Assembly (NCBI GenBank): GCA_013820865.1
Contig: JACDHU010000018.1
Location: 1-13,666, forward strand
Length of the DNA: 13,666 bases
Source of the DNA: Chloroflexota bacterium
GTDB taxonomy: Bacteria > Chloroflexota > Limnocylindria > QHBO01
Direction: 5' to 3'
Below the pieces are notes generated by a model. The model was not told the origin of the DNA. It searched no databases and saw nothing but the letters and a program-made list of their open reading frames with translations. Made by a program: the position numbers and the translations under genes. The stretch's first letter is position 1, and each line of letters begins with the position of its first letter. Shown piece after piece: positions 1 to 6,450 of this stretch.

Positions 1-46
1 AACGCCCGACTCAACGTCCGCCCCACGCGATGCGGCCGCCGACGGC

Positions 47-52
47 TATGCT
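47..52 (+). promoter_or_regulatory. Candidate -10 element (TATGCT) of the lipoprotein gene
   Basis: TATGCT fits the TANNNT -10 pattern seen before several other genes here. It lies 33 bases before the GTG start at 86, which leaves a short leader carrying a Shine-Dalgarno sequence. No convincing -35 box is visible 16-18 bases upstream. The rest of 1-85 shows nothing else. Confidence 0.35.
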
Positions 53-73
53 GCTCTAGCTGCACCACCGTAC

Positions 74-78
74 GGAGG
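74..78 (+). promoter_or_regulatory. Ribosome binding site (GGAGG) fixing a GTG start
   Basis: GGAGG with a 7-base spacer precedes GTG at 86. It supports that GTG as the start because the resulting protein begins directly with a lipoprotein signal peptide. Confidence 0.7.
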
Positions 79-85
79 TTCTCCC

Positions 86-688
86 GTGAAGCGTATCTCC
101 CTCGTCCTGGTCACGCTGTTGGCGCTCGCCGTCGCCGCGTGCTCGAGCGACCAGGCTTCCCCCTCGCCGTCAGAGCCTGCCGCCACCGTCGACCCGACGC
201 CCGACCCGACGCCCGAACCCGCGTCGCAGGAGCCGACGGATTCCACCGACACGGGCGGTCTCCCCGGAAACGACGCCGCACTGCTCGACCTGCTGCCGGA
301 CGAGATCGGCGGTCAGTCGCGCACCGACGTTGACTTGGCGGCGAACCCCATGGTCGCCGCAGCCCTCGAGGCGCAGAACATGGATGCGTCGGAAGTCGAG
401 TATTCGGTCAGCACCTACGGGACCGGCGAGAACGTTTTTGGTGTGACGGCAATGCGCATCCCCGACATGGGAGAGACGCAGCTCGAGCAGTTTGCCACCT
501 TGATGACCGGCATGGCCGATGGGCAGGGCAGCGTCGAGACGGAGACGATCGGAGGCAAGGAGGTCCTCGTGATCACCGCCGCCGACGTCGATCAGCGTGC
601 CTATATGTACTTCACACAGGGAGCCGTCTTCATTCTTGGCGGGGGCTCGGACGAGCTCGCGGCGGAACTCCTGTCGCAGCTCCCGTAG
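86..688 (+). CDS. Secreted lipoprotein of unknown function
   Basis: The 200-residue product begins with a typical lipoprotein signal: Lys-Arg at residues 2-3, a hydrophobic core at about 4-16, and the lipobox VAAC with the lipidated Cys at 19. Residues about 20-55 form a low-complexity Ser/Pro/Thr/Glu/Asp linker, as is common when a soluble domain is tethered to the membrane. The remaining 145 or so residues form one acidic globular domain rich in Gly and Val, with no catalytic motif I recognise. The protein should be anchored on the outer face of the cytoplasmic membrane. The GTG start is supported by GGAGG seven bases upstream. The stop TAG lies in the sequence GTAG, at the point where the reading frame of the downstream lipid kinase appears to begin, so the two genes may be translationally linked. 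The lipoprotein assignment is firm; the function is unknown. Confidence 0.85.
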   Translation: MKRISLVLVTLLALAVAACSSDQASPSPSEPAATVDPTPDPTPEPASQEPTDSTDTGGLPGNDAALLDLLPDEIGGQSRTDVDLAANPMVAAALEAQNMDASEVEYSVSTYGTGENVFGVTAMRIPDMGETQLEQFATLMTGMADGQGSVETETIGGKEVLVITAADVDQRAYMYFTQGAVFILGGGSDELAAELLSQLP

Positions 689-798
689 CGCGGACACGCT
701 CGGCGGTCTTTCTCAATGAAGGGGCCGGCACCGCGCAGACCGAGCGCGTTCGACGAGCGGTCGAGCTGGCGCGACGGGCGCTCGACGCCGACCTGCAC

Positions 799-1566
799 GT
801 GACGGCCACGCGCGATCCGGCGGTGCTGGCCGCCTGGCTCGATGCGCGGTTGGACGGGTACGAGACCGCGGTCATCGCCGGCGGCGACGGATCGCTGAGC
901 GTGGCCTACAACGTGGCCGCGACGCGTTCGGGACTGACGCTGGGGTACATCCCCGCCGGGTTCGGCAACGCGACGTCGCACCTGCTGCGCCTGCCGCGTG
1001 ATCCCGAAGGCCTTGCGAAGGTCCTTCGCGCCGGCGATGCGCGACCCGTGGACCTCGTCGACGTTGACGGCCGGCTCGCGCTGTTCGCCGGGGGCGGATG
1101 GGACGCGCTGGTCGCCGGACGGTACGCGGCCGCAGGAGCTCGTCGGCTTCCCGGCTGGGCCATGGCGGTGGCGCGTTCGATCCCGGATCTCTGGCACCGG
1201 CTGGTGGTCGAGGTGCGGGCCGACGGATGGGTCGTCCATCGCGGACCGATGGAGATGGTGGTCATCGGGACGACGCCGTTCTACGGCCGCGGGCTGTGCG
1301 TCAACCCGGGCGCGCGCCCCGACGCCGGCCGGCTCTCCCTGCGCGTGTATGCGGGCCCGGCCCCACGATTGGCGCTCGAGGCCGGTCGCTGGGCGCTCGG
1401 GATGCGCCCCCGAGCTGAACGCGTGGATGCACGACGGGTTGACCTGCATGTCCTCGGTGGTGGTGAAATTCCGGTCCAGGCGGATGGCGATGTCATCGGC
1501 GTGCGATCGGACTGGAGCTTCGAGGTCCGACCTGCCGCGGTTCGGCTCATCGGTCGCTGGAGCTGA
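799..1566 (+). CDS. Diacylglycerol kinase-family (YegS/LCB5-like) lipid kinase; true N-terminus probably upstream near 685-700
   Basis: This is a DAGK-catalytic-family protein, expected to transfer phosphate from a nucleotide to a lipid hydroxyl such as diacylglycerol at the inner membrane face. From GTG 799 it has 255 residues: the nucleotide-binding GGDGS at 28-32, IPAGFGNATS at 51-60 in the place of the family's second glycine-rich motif, and the C-terminal PVQADGD at 225-231, which matches the usual P-x-x-x-DG signature. The family normally starts about 30-40 residues earlier with an N-P-x-x-G-like strand. The same frame is open upstream and encodes SAVFLNEGAGTA from about 700, which fits that strand. 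No ATG, GTG or TTG exists in this frame between 598 and 799, so the conserved N-terminus has no ordinary start. The coordinates give the first canonical start; the real gene probably begins around 685-700. It overlaps the convergent cinA-like gene by 20 bases. Substrate unknown. Confidence 0.8.
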   Translation: MTATRDPAVLAAWLDARLDGYETAVIAGGDGSLSVAYNVAATRSGLTLGYIPAGFGNATSHLLRLPRDPEGLAKVLRAGDARPVDLVDVDGRLALFAGGGWDALVAGRYAAAGARRLPGWAMAVARSIPDLWHRLVVEVRADGWVVHRGPMEMVVIGTTPFYGRGLCVNPGARPDAGRLSLRVYAGPAPRLALEAGRWALGMRPRAERVDARRVDLHVLGGGEIPVQADGDVIGVRSDWSFEVRPAAVRLIGRWS

Positions 1567-2677
1567 GCTTCCTCACGGCATCGAGGGCGGCGAAGGCGGC
1601 GCGACGGAGACGCTGCGGGCCGGAGCCGTGGATGCGAAGTTCGGTCATCGGCATCGAGATGGCACCGGACAGCGCGACGCGCACTCGGCTGCGGCCGTTG
1701 GCATCGGGCGTCAGCAGCGAGACCTGGAGAACGGCGTCGCCGATGGGTGGTCCGGATGGTGTTCCCATGTCGAGCACGCCCCCGACGTAACGAGCCGCGC
1801 CGTCAGTGGGCGCCGCGCCGGCGAGAATGGCGATCAGGGCGCCATCGGTGTCGGATTCCCAGCTCGCCAGCGTTTCCGCGCCGAGGACGCTCAGCCGGGC
1901 CAGGGCGACTGATGCGAGGTCGTCCTCGTCGGTGCCGTAGGCGGTGTCGCCGAGAATGACCAAGGCCTCGGCGGCAAGGCCGTCGAGAACGGCGGAATCA
2001 CCACGCGTCGAGAATCGGACGTGCACGCCGTCGTCGCGCGCGTAGATCCCGGCATCGACGTCTGGCGGCGGTTCGGTGAGGAATACGCCCAGGCGTTCTG
2101 CCATGGCCGACTCGCCGATCCCGAACGCCTTGACGGTGCGGATGTTCAGCGGCGCCAAGTCGAAGCGCGCGGCGAGCCGAGGCCGTACGTGATCCGCCCA
2201 CATCCGTCGCATCTCGGACGGCACGCCCGGCATGAGCGCCACGATGACGCCGTCGCGGTCGACCCACCAGCCGGGCGCCGAGCCGATGGGATTCGGCAGT
2301 GCCTCGGCCGACGGAATGCGCATCGCCTGGCGGCGATTGCTCTCGGGCATCGGCCCGAACGCACGATAGCGCTCCTCGAGGATGCGCATCAGCTCTGAGT
2401 CTGGGGCCAGGGTCTCGCTGAGCGCATCGGCCAGGCCTTCACGAGACAGGTCGTCGTGGGTGGGGCCGAGGCCGCCCGTGGCGAGGACGACGCCCGCGCG
2501 ACCGCGTGCATCGGCGAATGCCTCGCGCAGCGTCAGTCTGTCGTCAGGCACCATCCGAACGCTGCCCAGCGGAAGCCCGAGCTGCGCCATCTCGCGCCCG
2601 AGGAAGGCGGCGTTGGTGTCGACAGTCTCGCCGAGGAGCAGCTCGGCGCCGATCGAGAGCAGCTCAGCGTGTGTCAT
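1547..2677 (-). CDS. cinA: CinA-family protein: MoCF-type N-terminal domain with a degenerate C-terminal deamidase domain
   Basis: The 376-residue product has an N-terminal molybdopterin-binding (MoCF/CinA-N) domain at about 3-170. It is recognised by ELLLGETVDTN at 12-22 and GGLGPTHDD at 68-76, which match the CinA signatures for start and phosphate binding. In CinA the N-terminal domain hydrolyses ADP-ribose or nucleotide pyrophosphates, and the C-terminal domain deamidates nicotinamide mononucleotide. Here the region after about 250 keeps the order of a CinA C-terminal domain but is only about 120 residues long. The ESCTGG active-site motif reads ESDTDG (274-279): Ser is kept while Cys and one Gly are changed. 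Deamidase activity is therefore doubtful. The ATG at 2677 was chosen because the conserved domain begins at once and TACACT lies 9 bases upstream; an in-frame ATG at 2782 would add 35 residues of non-conserved sequence. No Shine-Dalgarno is visible. Confidence 0.85.
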   Translation of the reverse strand: MTHAELLSIGAELLLGETVDTNAAFLGREMAQLGLPLGSVRMVPDDRLTLREAFADARGRAGVVLATGGLGPTHDDLSREGLADALSETLAPDSELMRILEERYRAFGPMPESNRRQAMRIPSAEALPNPIGSAPGWWVDRDGVIVALMPGVPSEMRRMWADHVRPRLAARFDLAPLNIRTVKAFGIGESAMAERLGVFLTEPPPDVDAGIYARDDGVHVRFSTRGDSAVLDGLAAEALVILGDTAYGTDEDDLASVALARLSVLGAETLASWESDTDGALIAILAGAAPTDGAARYVGGVLDMGTPSGPPIGDAVLQVSLLTPDANGRSRVRVALSGAISMPMTELRIHGSGPQRLRRAAFAALDAVRKLSSSDR

Positions 2678-2686
2678 GGAGCGGCC

Positions 2687-2692
2687 AGTGTA
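2687..2692 (-). promoter_or_regulatory. Candidate leaderless -10 (TACACT) for the cinA-like gene
   Basis: On the minus strand TACACT ends 9 bases before the ATG at 2677, with no Shine-Dalgarno between them. This is the arrangement of leaderless genes with TANNNT promoters, and it repeats at five other genes in this window. Confidence 0.5.
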
Positions 2693-3077
2693 GGGCGGAG
2701 AGCCGCGCAACGCTGTCGTCGTCGCGAACTCGAGAACATGTGACACGTGGAGCCGGGTGCGAGTCGGCTTCCGTTGGGTCATACGCCGTCGTGGCGGGCA
2801 TTAGACGCGAGAACGAGCGGCGAACTGCCAGGTTTGAGCGTGGCCGAGCATGATCTGGCCCTCGTTTGCCGGCTATTGCCCGCCAGCGCGGCGGATGACC
2901 CAACGCGCGTCGCCGTTGCGCCAGATGTCGTCCATACGGGCATTAGGCACAACCAGCGAGCCGCTCGGCGACGGCTCGGTCCCGTGTCTCAGTAACTCCA
3001 GGAAGTACGTCTAGAGTTGGGGTTCGATCTGCCAAATGAGCACCGACGCCACGAGTTGGCATCGGTCCTGCGACCCG

Positions 3078-3083
3078 AAGGAG
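3078..3083 (+). promoter_or_regulatory. Ribosome binding site (AAGGAG) before the PPOX gene
   Basis: AAGGAG lies 2 bases before ATG 3086 and 5 bases before ATG 3089. The spacing favours the second of the two tandem ATG codons; the products differ by one Met. Confidence 0.6.
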
Positions 3084-3085
3084 CC

Positions 3086-3505
3086 ATGATGACTGACCCT
3101 GCCCTGACCGTCGACGCGGTCCTGACCGATGATCTGCGCGAGTGGTTGACGAAGAAGCTTCGCTACCCGGTGCTGGCCGTGCTGACCGCCGATGGATCGC
3201 CGAACCAGTCGGTGATGTGGTTCGACATCGACCCGGAGCGGCCCGGCACGATCCTGATGAACACGAAGATCGGCCGCGCCAAGGACCGATTCCTGCGCAA
3301 TGATCCGCGCGTCAGCTTGTGCTTCGAGGACAAGTTCGAATGGGTCGGCCTCCAGGGTCGCATCGAGATCGACGAGGACCGTGAGCGTTCACTCGCCGAC
3401 ATCATGGCGCTGGCGGTCCGATACGGAAGCCCACCCGATCAGTTCATCGGTCAGGAGCGGGTGACCATCCGCATGCACGTGGAGAAGGTGATCCGACATG
3501 ACTGA
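3086..3505 (+). CDS. PPOX-class (pyridoxamine 5'-phosphate oxidase-like split-barrel) F420/FMN-dependent protein
   Basis: The 139-residue product (138 if the second ATG is used) has the layout of the small PPOX split-barrel family. An N-terminal helix (LREWL) precedes the strand YPVLAVLTADGSPNQSVMWF at about 27-46, then a strand ending in ILMNT. Next comes KIGRAKDRFLRNDPRVSL at 61-78, the family's typical phosphate-contacting region (K..R....NPRVSL). The final strands include WVGLQGRIEI. Proteins of this type bind F420 or FMN in the cytoplasm and reduce small substrates; some bind heme, biliverdin or fatty acids. The last codons overlap the downstream LLM-family gene by 8 bases, which indicates translational coupling. 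The location beside F420 biosynthesis genes favours F420 over FMN, but the sequence alone does not decide this. Substrate unknown. Confidence 0.85.
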   Translation: MMTDPALTVDAVLTDDLREWLTKKLRYPVLAVLTADGSPNQSVMWFDIDPERPGTILMNTKIGRAKDRFLRNDPRVSLCFEDKFEWVGLQGRIEIDEDRERSLADIMALAVRYGSPPDQFIGQERVTIRMHVEKVIRHD

Positions 3506-4445
3506 TCGCACCGGCGGCGCGAAGTTCGGCGCCATCACCTGGAACCAGTACACCGATTGGCAGGCTCTGCGCGACGCCGGCATCCGTGCCGACACGCTGG
3601 GCTATGACTCGATCTGGACATGGGACCATCTGTATCCCATCGTCGGCTCGGATGACGGCCCGATCTTCGAGGGCTGGTTGACGCTGGCCGCGTGGGCCGA
3701 GGCGACCGAGCACGCGCGCATCGGCCTCATGGTCGGTGCCAACCCCTTCCGAAATCCTGCACTGGTCGCAAAGATGGCGACCACCCTGGACCACATCAGC
3801 AACGGGCGTGCGGTCCTGGGGATCGGCGGCGCATGGTTCGAGACCGAGCATCGTGCCTACGGGCTCGAGTTCGGCGGCTCGCCCGGGGAGCGGCTGCGCT
3901 GGCTCGAAGAGGCGGCCAAGATCATGCGCGGCATGCTCCACGGCGAGCGGCCTTCCGGCGAGCGCTTTTACACGACTCACGAAGTGCGCAACGATCCGGC
4001 TCCCGTGCAGGAGCGGCTGCCGATCCTGATCGGCGGGGGCGGGGAGCGCAAGACGCTGCGGATCGTCGCGCGCTACGCCGATGCCTGCAATGTCGGCGGC
4101 GGCTTCGACAACGTGAAGCGCAAGGACGAGATCCTGCGGCGCCACTGCGACGAGGTCGGTCGCGACGAGTCCGAGATCGAGCGAACCGTGGGGGTGGGGA
4201 TGGCCGTCATCCGCGACGATCCCGCCGAAGCTCGGCGCGTGGCCGATGCCATCTTCGAGCGCAACGGCAAGGCCGAGCCCTGGAAGAACCAGCTGCTCGG
4301 AACGCCGGAGCAGGTCGCGGACACGCTGCGGCCGTACCTGGACATCGGCTTCCGCCACTTCATCGTCGGCTTCCCGGCGCCATACGACGCCGAATCGATG
4401 GAGCGGATGATCACTGACGTCAAGCCACTGCTTTCGGGAGCGTAG
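3498..4445 (+). CDS. LLM-class (luciferase-like) F420-dependent oxidoreductase
   Basis: The 315-residue product matches the bacterial luciferase-like (LLM) TIM-barrel family. Features seen are a first strand KFGAITWNQY, then GYDSIWTWDHLYP at about 35-47 (the typical family segment), and a central strand ARIGLMVGANPFRNPALVAKMATTLDHIS. After that come GRAVLGIGGAW.E.E and the later LPILIGGGGERKTLRIVARYAD. The C-terminal GTPEQVAD...G...F.VG pattern is also standard. Such enzymes transfer hydride to or from F420H2/F420, or use FMN, in the cytoplasm. Length is normal. The ATG lies inside the end of the PPOX gene (8-base overlap), so the two are likely made together. A 99-base gap separates it from cofD. 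The F420 assignment rests on family resemblance to F420-dependent subgroups and on the neighbours. Substrate unknown. Confidence 0.87.
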   Translation: MTDRTGGAKFGAITWNQYTDWQALRDAGIRADTLGYDSIWTWDHLYPIVGSDDGPIFEGWLTLAAWAEATEHARIGLMVGANPFRNPALVAKMATTLDHISNGRAVLGIGGAWFETEHRAYGLEFGGSPGERLRWLEEAAKIMRGMLHGERPSGERFYTTHEVRNDPAPVQERLPILIGGGGERKTLRIVARYADACNVGGGFDNVKRKDEILRRHCDEVGRDESEIERTVGVGMAVIRDDPAEARRVADAIFERNGKAEPWKNQLLGTPEQVADTLRPYLDIGFRHFIVGFPAPYDAESMERMITDVKPLLSGA

Positions 4446-4532
4446 GCACGCTCAGTCTCCGCGTTCGGCCATATGCCCACCACGGCGGCAAGAGTCCCAA
4501 ACGCGACAGACGCCGCGCACGATTGAGCCGGG

Positions 4533-4538
4533 TACCCT
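4533..4538 (+). promoter_or_regulatory. Candidate leaderless -10 (TACCCT) for cofD
   Basis: TACCCT ends 6 bases before the cofD ATG at 4545. There is no Shine-Dalgarno between them and no clear -35 box. Transcription would start at or within a base or two of the start codon. Confidence 0.5.
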
Positions 4539-4544
4539 GAGCCG

Positions 4545-5459
4545 ATGAAGGTCACGCTCCTGGCCGGCGGCACCGGTGGAACGAAGCTCGCGCACGGGTT
4601 CACGCTGCTGGATGTACCCGTCGAGCTCACCGTGATCGCCAATGTTGGCGACGACACGGCAATGCACGGCCTTCACGTCAGCCCCGACATCGACGCGCTG
4701 CTGTATACCTTGGCTGGCCTGATCGACACCGAGCGCGGATGGGGAATTCGCGACGACACCCATACCGCCCACGACATGTTCGAGCGCTTGGGCGAGCCGG
4801 CCTGGTTCACGGTCGGCGACGCGGACCTCGCCACGCATGCCCACCGCACACGGCTCATTCGCGAAGGAGCCTCCCTGACCGATGCGACCGCCGCCATGGT
4901 GGCCGCCCTGGGCCTGACCGCGCGGATTCTGCCCGCCACCGATGATGACCACCGCACGATGATCGAGACCGATGCAGGCGAGATCGCGTTCCAGGACTAT
5001 TTCGTGCGCCTGCGACAGGAGCCGGAAGTGCGAGGGGTGCGATTCGAAGGATCGGCGCAGCCGACGCCGGCGGTGCTGGAGGCGATCACCGATGCGGACC
5101 TCGTGGTCATCGGTCCGTCGAATCCCATGGTCAGCACCGGTCCCATCCTCGCGCTGCCAGGCATCCGCGAAGCGCTCGGCGAGGCTGTAGCGGTCAGCCC
5201 GATCATCGCCGGCCGGGCGTTGAAGGGCCCCGCCGCTCGGATGCTCGCCAGCCTCGGCCACGAGTCGACGGCGCTCGGCGTGGCGCGACTGTATTCCGGG
5301 CTCGTCGACCGGTTCGTCCTTGATGAGGCCGATGCGCCGCTGGCGCCAGCGGTGGAGGCGCTTGGCATGGAGGCCGTGATCCTCCCGACGGTCATGCGCA
5401 CGGATGGGGATCGTGCAGCCCTTGCCGCGGCGCTGGTGGAACTCAGCCGCCCGGCTTGA
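4545..5459 (+). CDS. cofD: 2-phospho-L-lactate (or phosphoenolpyruvate) transferase CofD/FbiA, F420 biosynthesis
   Basis: CofD joins the activated phospho-acid made by CofC to the deazaflavin Fo, giving F420-0 (or its dehydro form). The 304-residue product shows GGTGGTKLA at 8-16, the nucleotide/Fo-site glycine loop at the family's N-terminus. NVGDD at 33-37 is followed by GLHVSPDIDALLYTLAG, then RGWGIRDDT, PSNP at 191-194 followed by GPILALPGIREAL, and SPIIAGRALKGPA at 218-230. Length is typical for the family. The ATG is immediately followed by the conserved first strand, so the start is secure. It stands alone, downstream of the LLM oxidoreductase and upstream of cofC-cofE, separated from the latter by a small gene on the opposite strand. 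Its last 17 bases overlap that convergent gene. Confidence 0.95.
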   Translation: MKVTLLAGGTGGTKLAHGFTLLDVPVELTVIANVGDDTAMHGLHVSPDIDALLYTLAGLIDTERGWGIRDDTHTAHDMFERLGEPAWFTVGDADLATHAHRTRLIREGASLTDATAAMVAALGLTARILPATDDDHRTMIETDAGEIAFQDYFVRLRQEPEVRGVRFEGSAQPTPAVLEAITDADLVVIGPSNPMVSTGPILALPGIREALGEAVAVSPIIAGRALKGPAARMLASLGHESTALGVARLYSGLVDRFVLDEADAPLAPAVEALGMEAVILPTVMRTDGDRAALAAALVELSRPA

Positions 5460-5765
5460 CCACCATCAGGAACAAGATGACCACGATCATGGTCATCAGG
5501 ATGGTCGACCCGATGTGGCCGCGGCGATCGTGGATGGCGGCCTGGAGCTCCCCGGACGGCGCGTCGGTGGGGCTCGCGAACGCGGCTTCGCCAAGACGTT
5601 TTGCCCACGGGTCGCTCAGGAGTACGCCGACACCCATGGCGATGGCGAAGACCACGTACGAGGCGATCAGCCACGGCCGGAGGAGGTCGAACTCGCCCGC
5701 CACGGCTGCGATGATGCCGAAGACCAGGTGGTGAGCACGTGGAGATACTTGAACAGGACGACCAC
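5443..5765 (-). pseudogene. Small integral membrane protein (DUF2269-like), reading frame interrupted
   Basis: A good ribosome site (GGAGGG, 5777-5772) sits 6 bases before GTG 5765, which opens with VVLFKYLHVLT, resembling the first membrane helix of DUF2269-type proteins. That frame then becomes nonsense and stops at 5667. In the next frame, from about 5732, the sequence continues with LVFGIIAAVAG, then PWLIASYVVFAIAMGVGVLL (second helix), a loop of about 40 residues, and TILMTMIVVILFLMVV (third helix), ending KPGG at 5443. A one-base deletion in a CCC run within the TCACCACC segment near 5730-5735 would rejoin them into about 107 residues. That is shorter than the 150 or so I would expect for the family, so a larger internal deletion of a length that is not a multiple of three is an alternative. 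The gene overlaps the end of cofD by 17 bases. Family assignment is tentative. Confidence 0.5.
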
Positions 5766-5771
5766 CGGAAG

Positions 5772-5777
5772 CCCTCC
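5772..5777 (-). promoter_or_regulatory. Ribosome binding site (GGAGGG) of the interrupted membrane-protein gene
   Basis: GGAGGG on the minus strand with a 6-base spacer precedes GTG at 5765. It is the strongest Shine-Dalgarno in this part of the window and the main reason for choosing that start. Confidence 0.55.
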
Positions 5778-5835
5778 GCTGTGATGTGGGTCGTGCTTCC
5801 ACGGTACGACATCGGTGACGTGGCACGCCGCCATA

Positions 5836-5841
5836 TATGCT
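5836..5841 (+). promoter_or_regulatory. Candidate leaderless -10 (TATGCT) for cofC-cofE
   Basis: TATGCT ends 6 bases before GTG 5848, the same geometry as cofD and asd. GTGACG at 5815-5820 could be a -35 with a short 15-base spacer. The position of this hexamer supports GTG 5848 rather than the in-frame ATG 5815 as the start of cofC. Confidence 0.55.
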
Positions 5842-5847
5842 GCATCG

Positions 5848-6450
5848 GTGTCGACCCGGATCATCGTCCCGCACCGAGGCCTGGAGGCGGCCAAGACGCG
5901 CCTCGCCCCTTCGTTGAGCCCCGACGAGCGCATGTTCCTGGCGAGTCAACTGCTCCAGCGCGTCCTGGCCGTCACGCGGGAGGTGACCGAAGATGTCGTC
6001 GTCATCTCGCCGTCGCGCGCGCTGCGCGAGGCCGTGGAGCCGTCGGGTGCGCGACTGATCGTGCAGCGCGGGATGGGCCTCAACGAGGGCCTCGAGCAGG
6101 CGCGCTTCGATGCCATGGTCGATAACGTTGAAACGCTCGTCGTGCTGCACGGCGATCTGCCGAACGTTCAGGCCACGGACGTGGAGGCGCTGCTTGCGGC
6201 CCTGCCACTCGGCAGCGAGCCGGCCATGGCGATCGCTCCGGACCGGGCCGGCACCGGCACGAATGGGCTGGTGTTGCGACCGCCGGGTCTCATCGGCTTC
6301 AGGTTCGGCATCGGTAGCTTCGCCGCGCACCTTGCGGAGGTGGAGCGGACCGGGGTTCCGCTGGTGGCAGTAAACCGCGCCGGGCTGGCCTTCGACCTCG
6401 ACACACCCGCGGACCTCGCGCGCTGGCTCGAGCTCGGCGACGCCGCATGA
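5848..6450 (+). CDS. cofC: 2-phospholactate (phosphoenolpyruvate) guanylyltransferase CofC/FbiD, F420 biosynthesis
   Basis: CofC uses GTP to activate 2-phospholactate or phosphoenolpyruvate for transfer by CofD. From GTG 5848 the product has 200 residues. It opens with IIVPHRGLEAAKTRLAP (5-21), the usual nucleotidyltransferase start with the K-T-R-L motif. It continues with HGDLP at 101-105, the metal/nucleotide aspartate region, then GTNGL at 137-141, FRFGIGSFAAH at 151-161 and LDTPADL at 184-190, all standard for the family. The GTG was preferred over ATG 5815 because the extra 11 residues are not conserved and would cover the -10 hexamer. The stop overlaps the cofE start (ATGA), so the two form an operon. 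Whether the substrate is phospholactate, phosphoenolpyruvate or 3-phosphoglycerate cannot be read from the sequence. Confidence 0.92.
   Translation: MSTRIIVPHRGLEAAKTRLAPSLSPDERMFLASQLLQRVLAVTREVTEDVVVISPSRALREAVEPSGARLIVQRGMGLNEGLEQARFDAMVDNVETLVVLHGDLPNVQATDVEALLAALPLGSEPAMAIAPDRAGTGTNGLVLRPPGLIGFRFGIGSFAAHLAEVERTGVPLVAVNRAGLAFDLDTPADLARWLELGDAA

Larger units (their letters stand above)
2678..3085. other. 408-base non-coding stretch with short repeats and a protein-like minus-strand reading
   Basis: No convincing full gene is present between the divergent cinA-like and PPOX genes. An 11-base perfect inverted repeat (CGTTGGGTCAT at 2772-2782, ATGACCCAACG at 2895-2905) spans a 112-base interval. 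GGGCATTAG occurs twice in direct orientation (2796-2804 and 2938-2946), each time preceded by CATACG. A 7-base stem (CGAGCCG/CGGCTCG, 2957-2978) has no T-run and is not a clear terminator. The minus strand 3010-2873 reads as 45 codons that look protein-like but have no start codon at their head. TAGAGT at 3012-3017 could be a -10 for the PPOX-LLM pair. Confidence 0.5.

Noticed and set aside
2957..2978. Stem-loop CGAGCCG/CGGCTCG as a terminator
   Set aside because: Seven-base stem, no following T-run, and not placed at the 3' end of any gene.
2747..2995. 82-codon plus-strand frame in the intergenic region
   Set aside because: No recognisable motif, no ribosome site and unremarkable composition; the opposite strand of the same stretch reads more like protein.
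3444..4358. Open frame of about 300 codons on the minus strand
   Set aside because: Antisense shadow of the LLM oxidoreductase, whose family motifs and coupled start are clear.
4452..5261. Open frame of about 270 codons on the minus strand
   Set aside because: Antisense to cofD, with no domain-like sequence.
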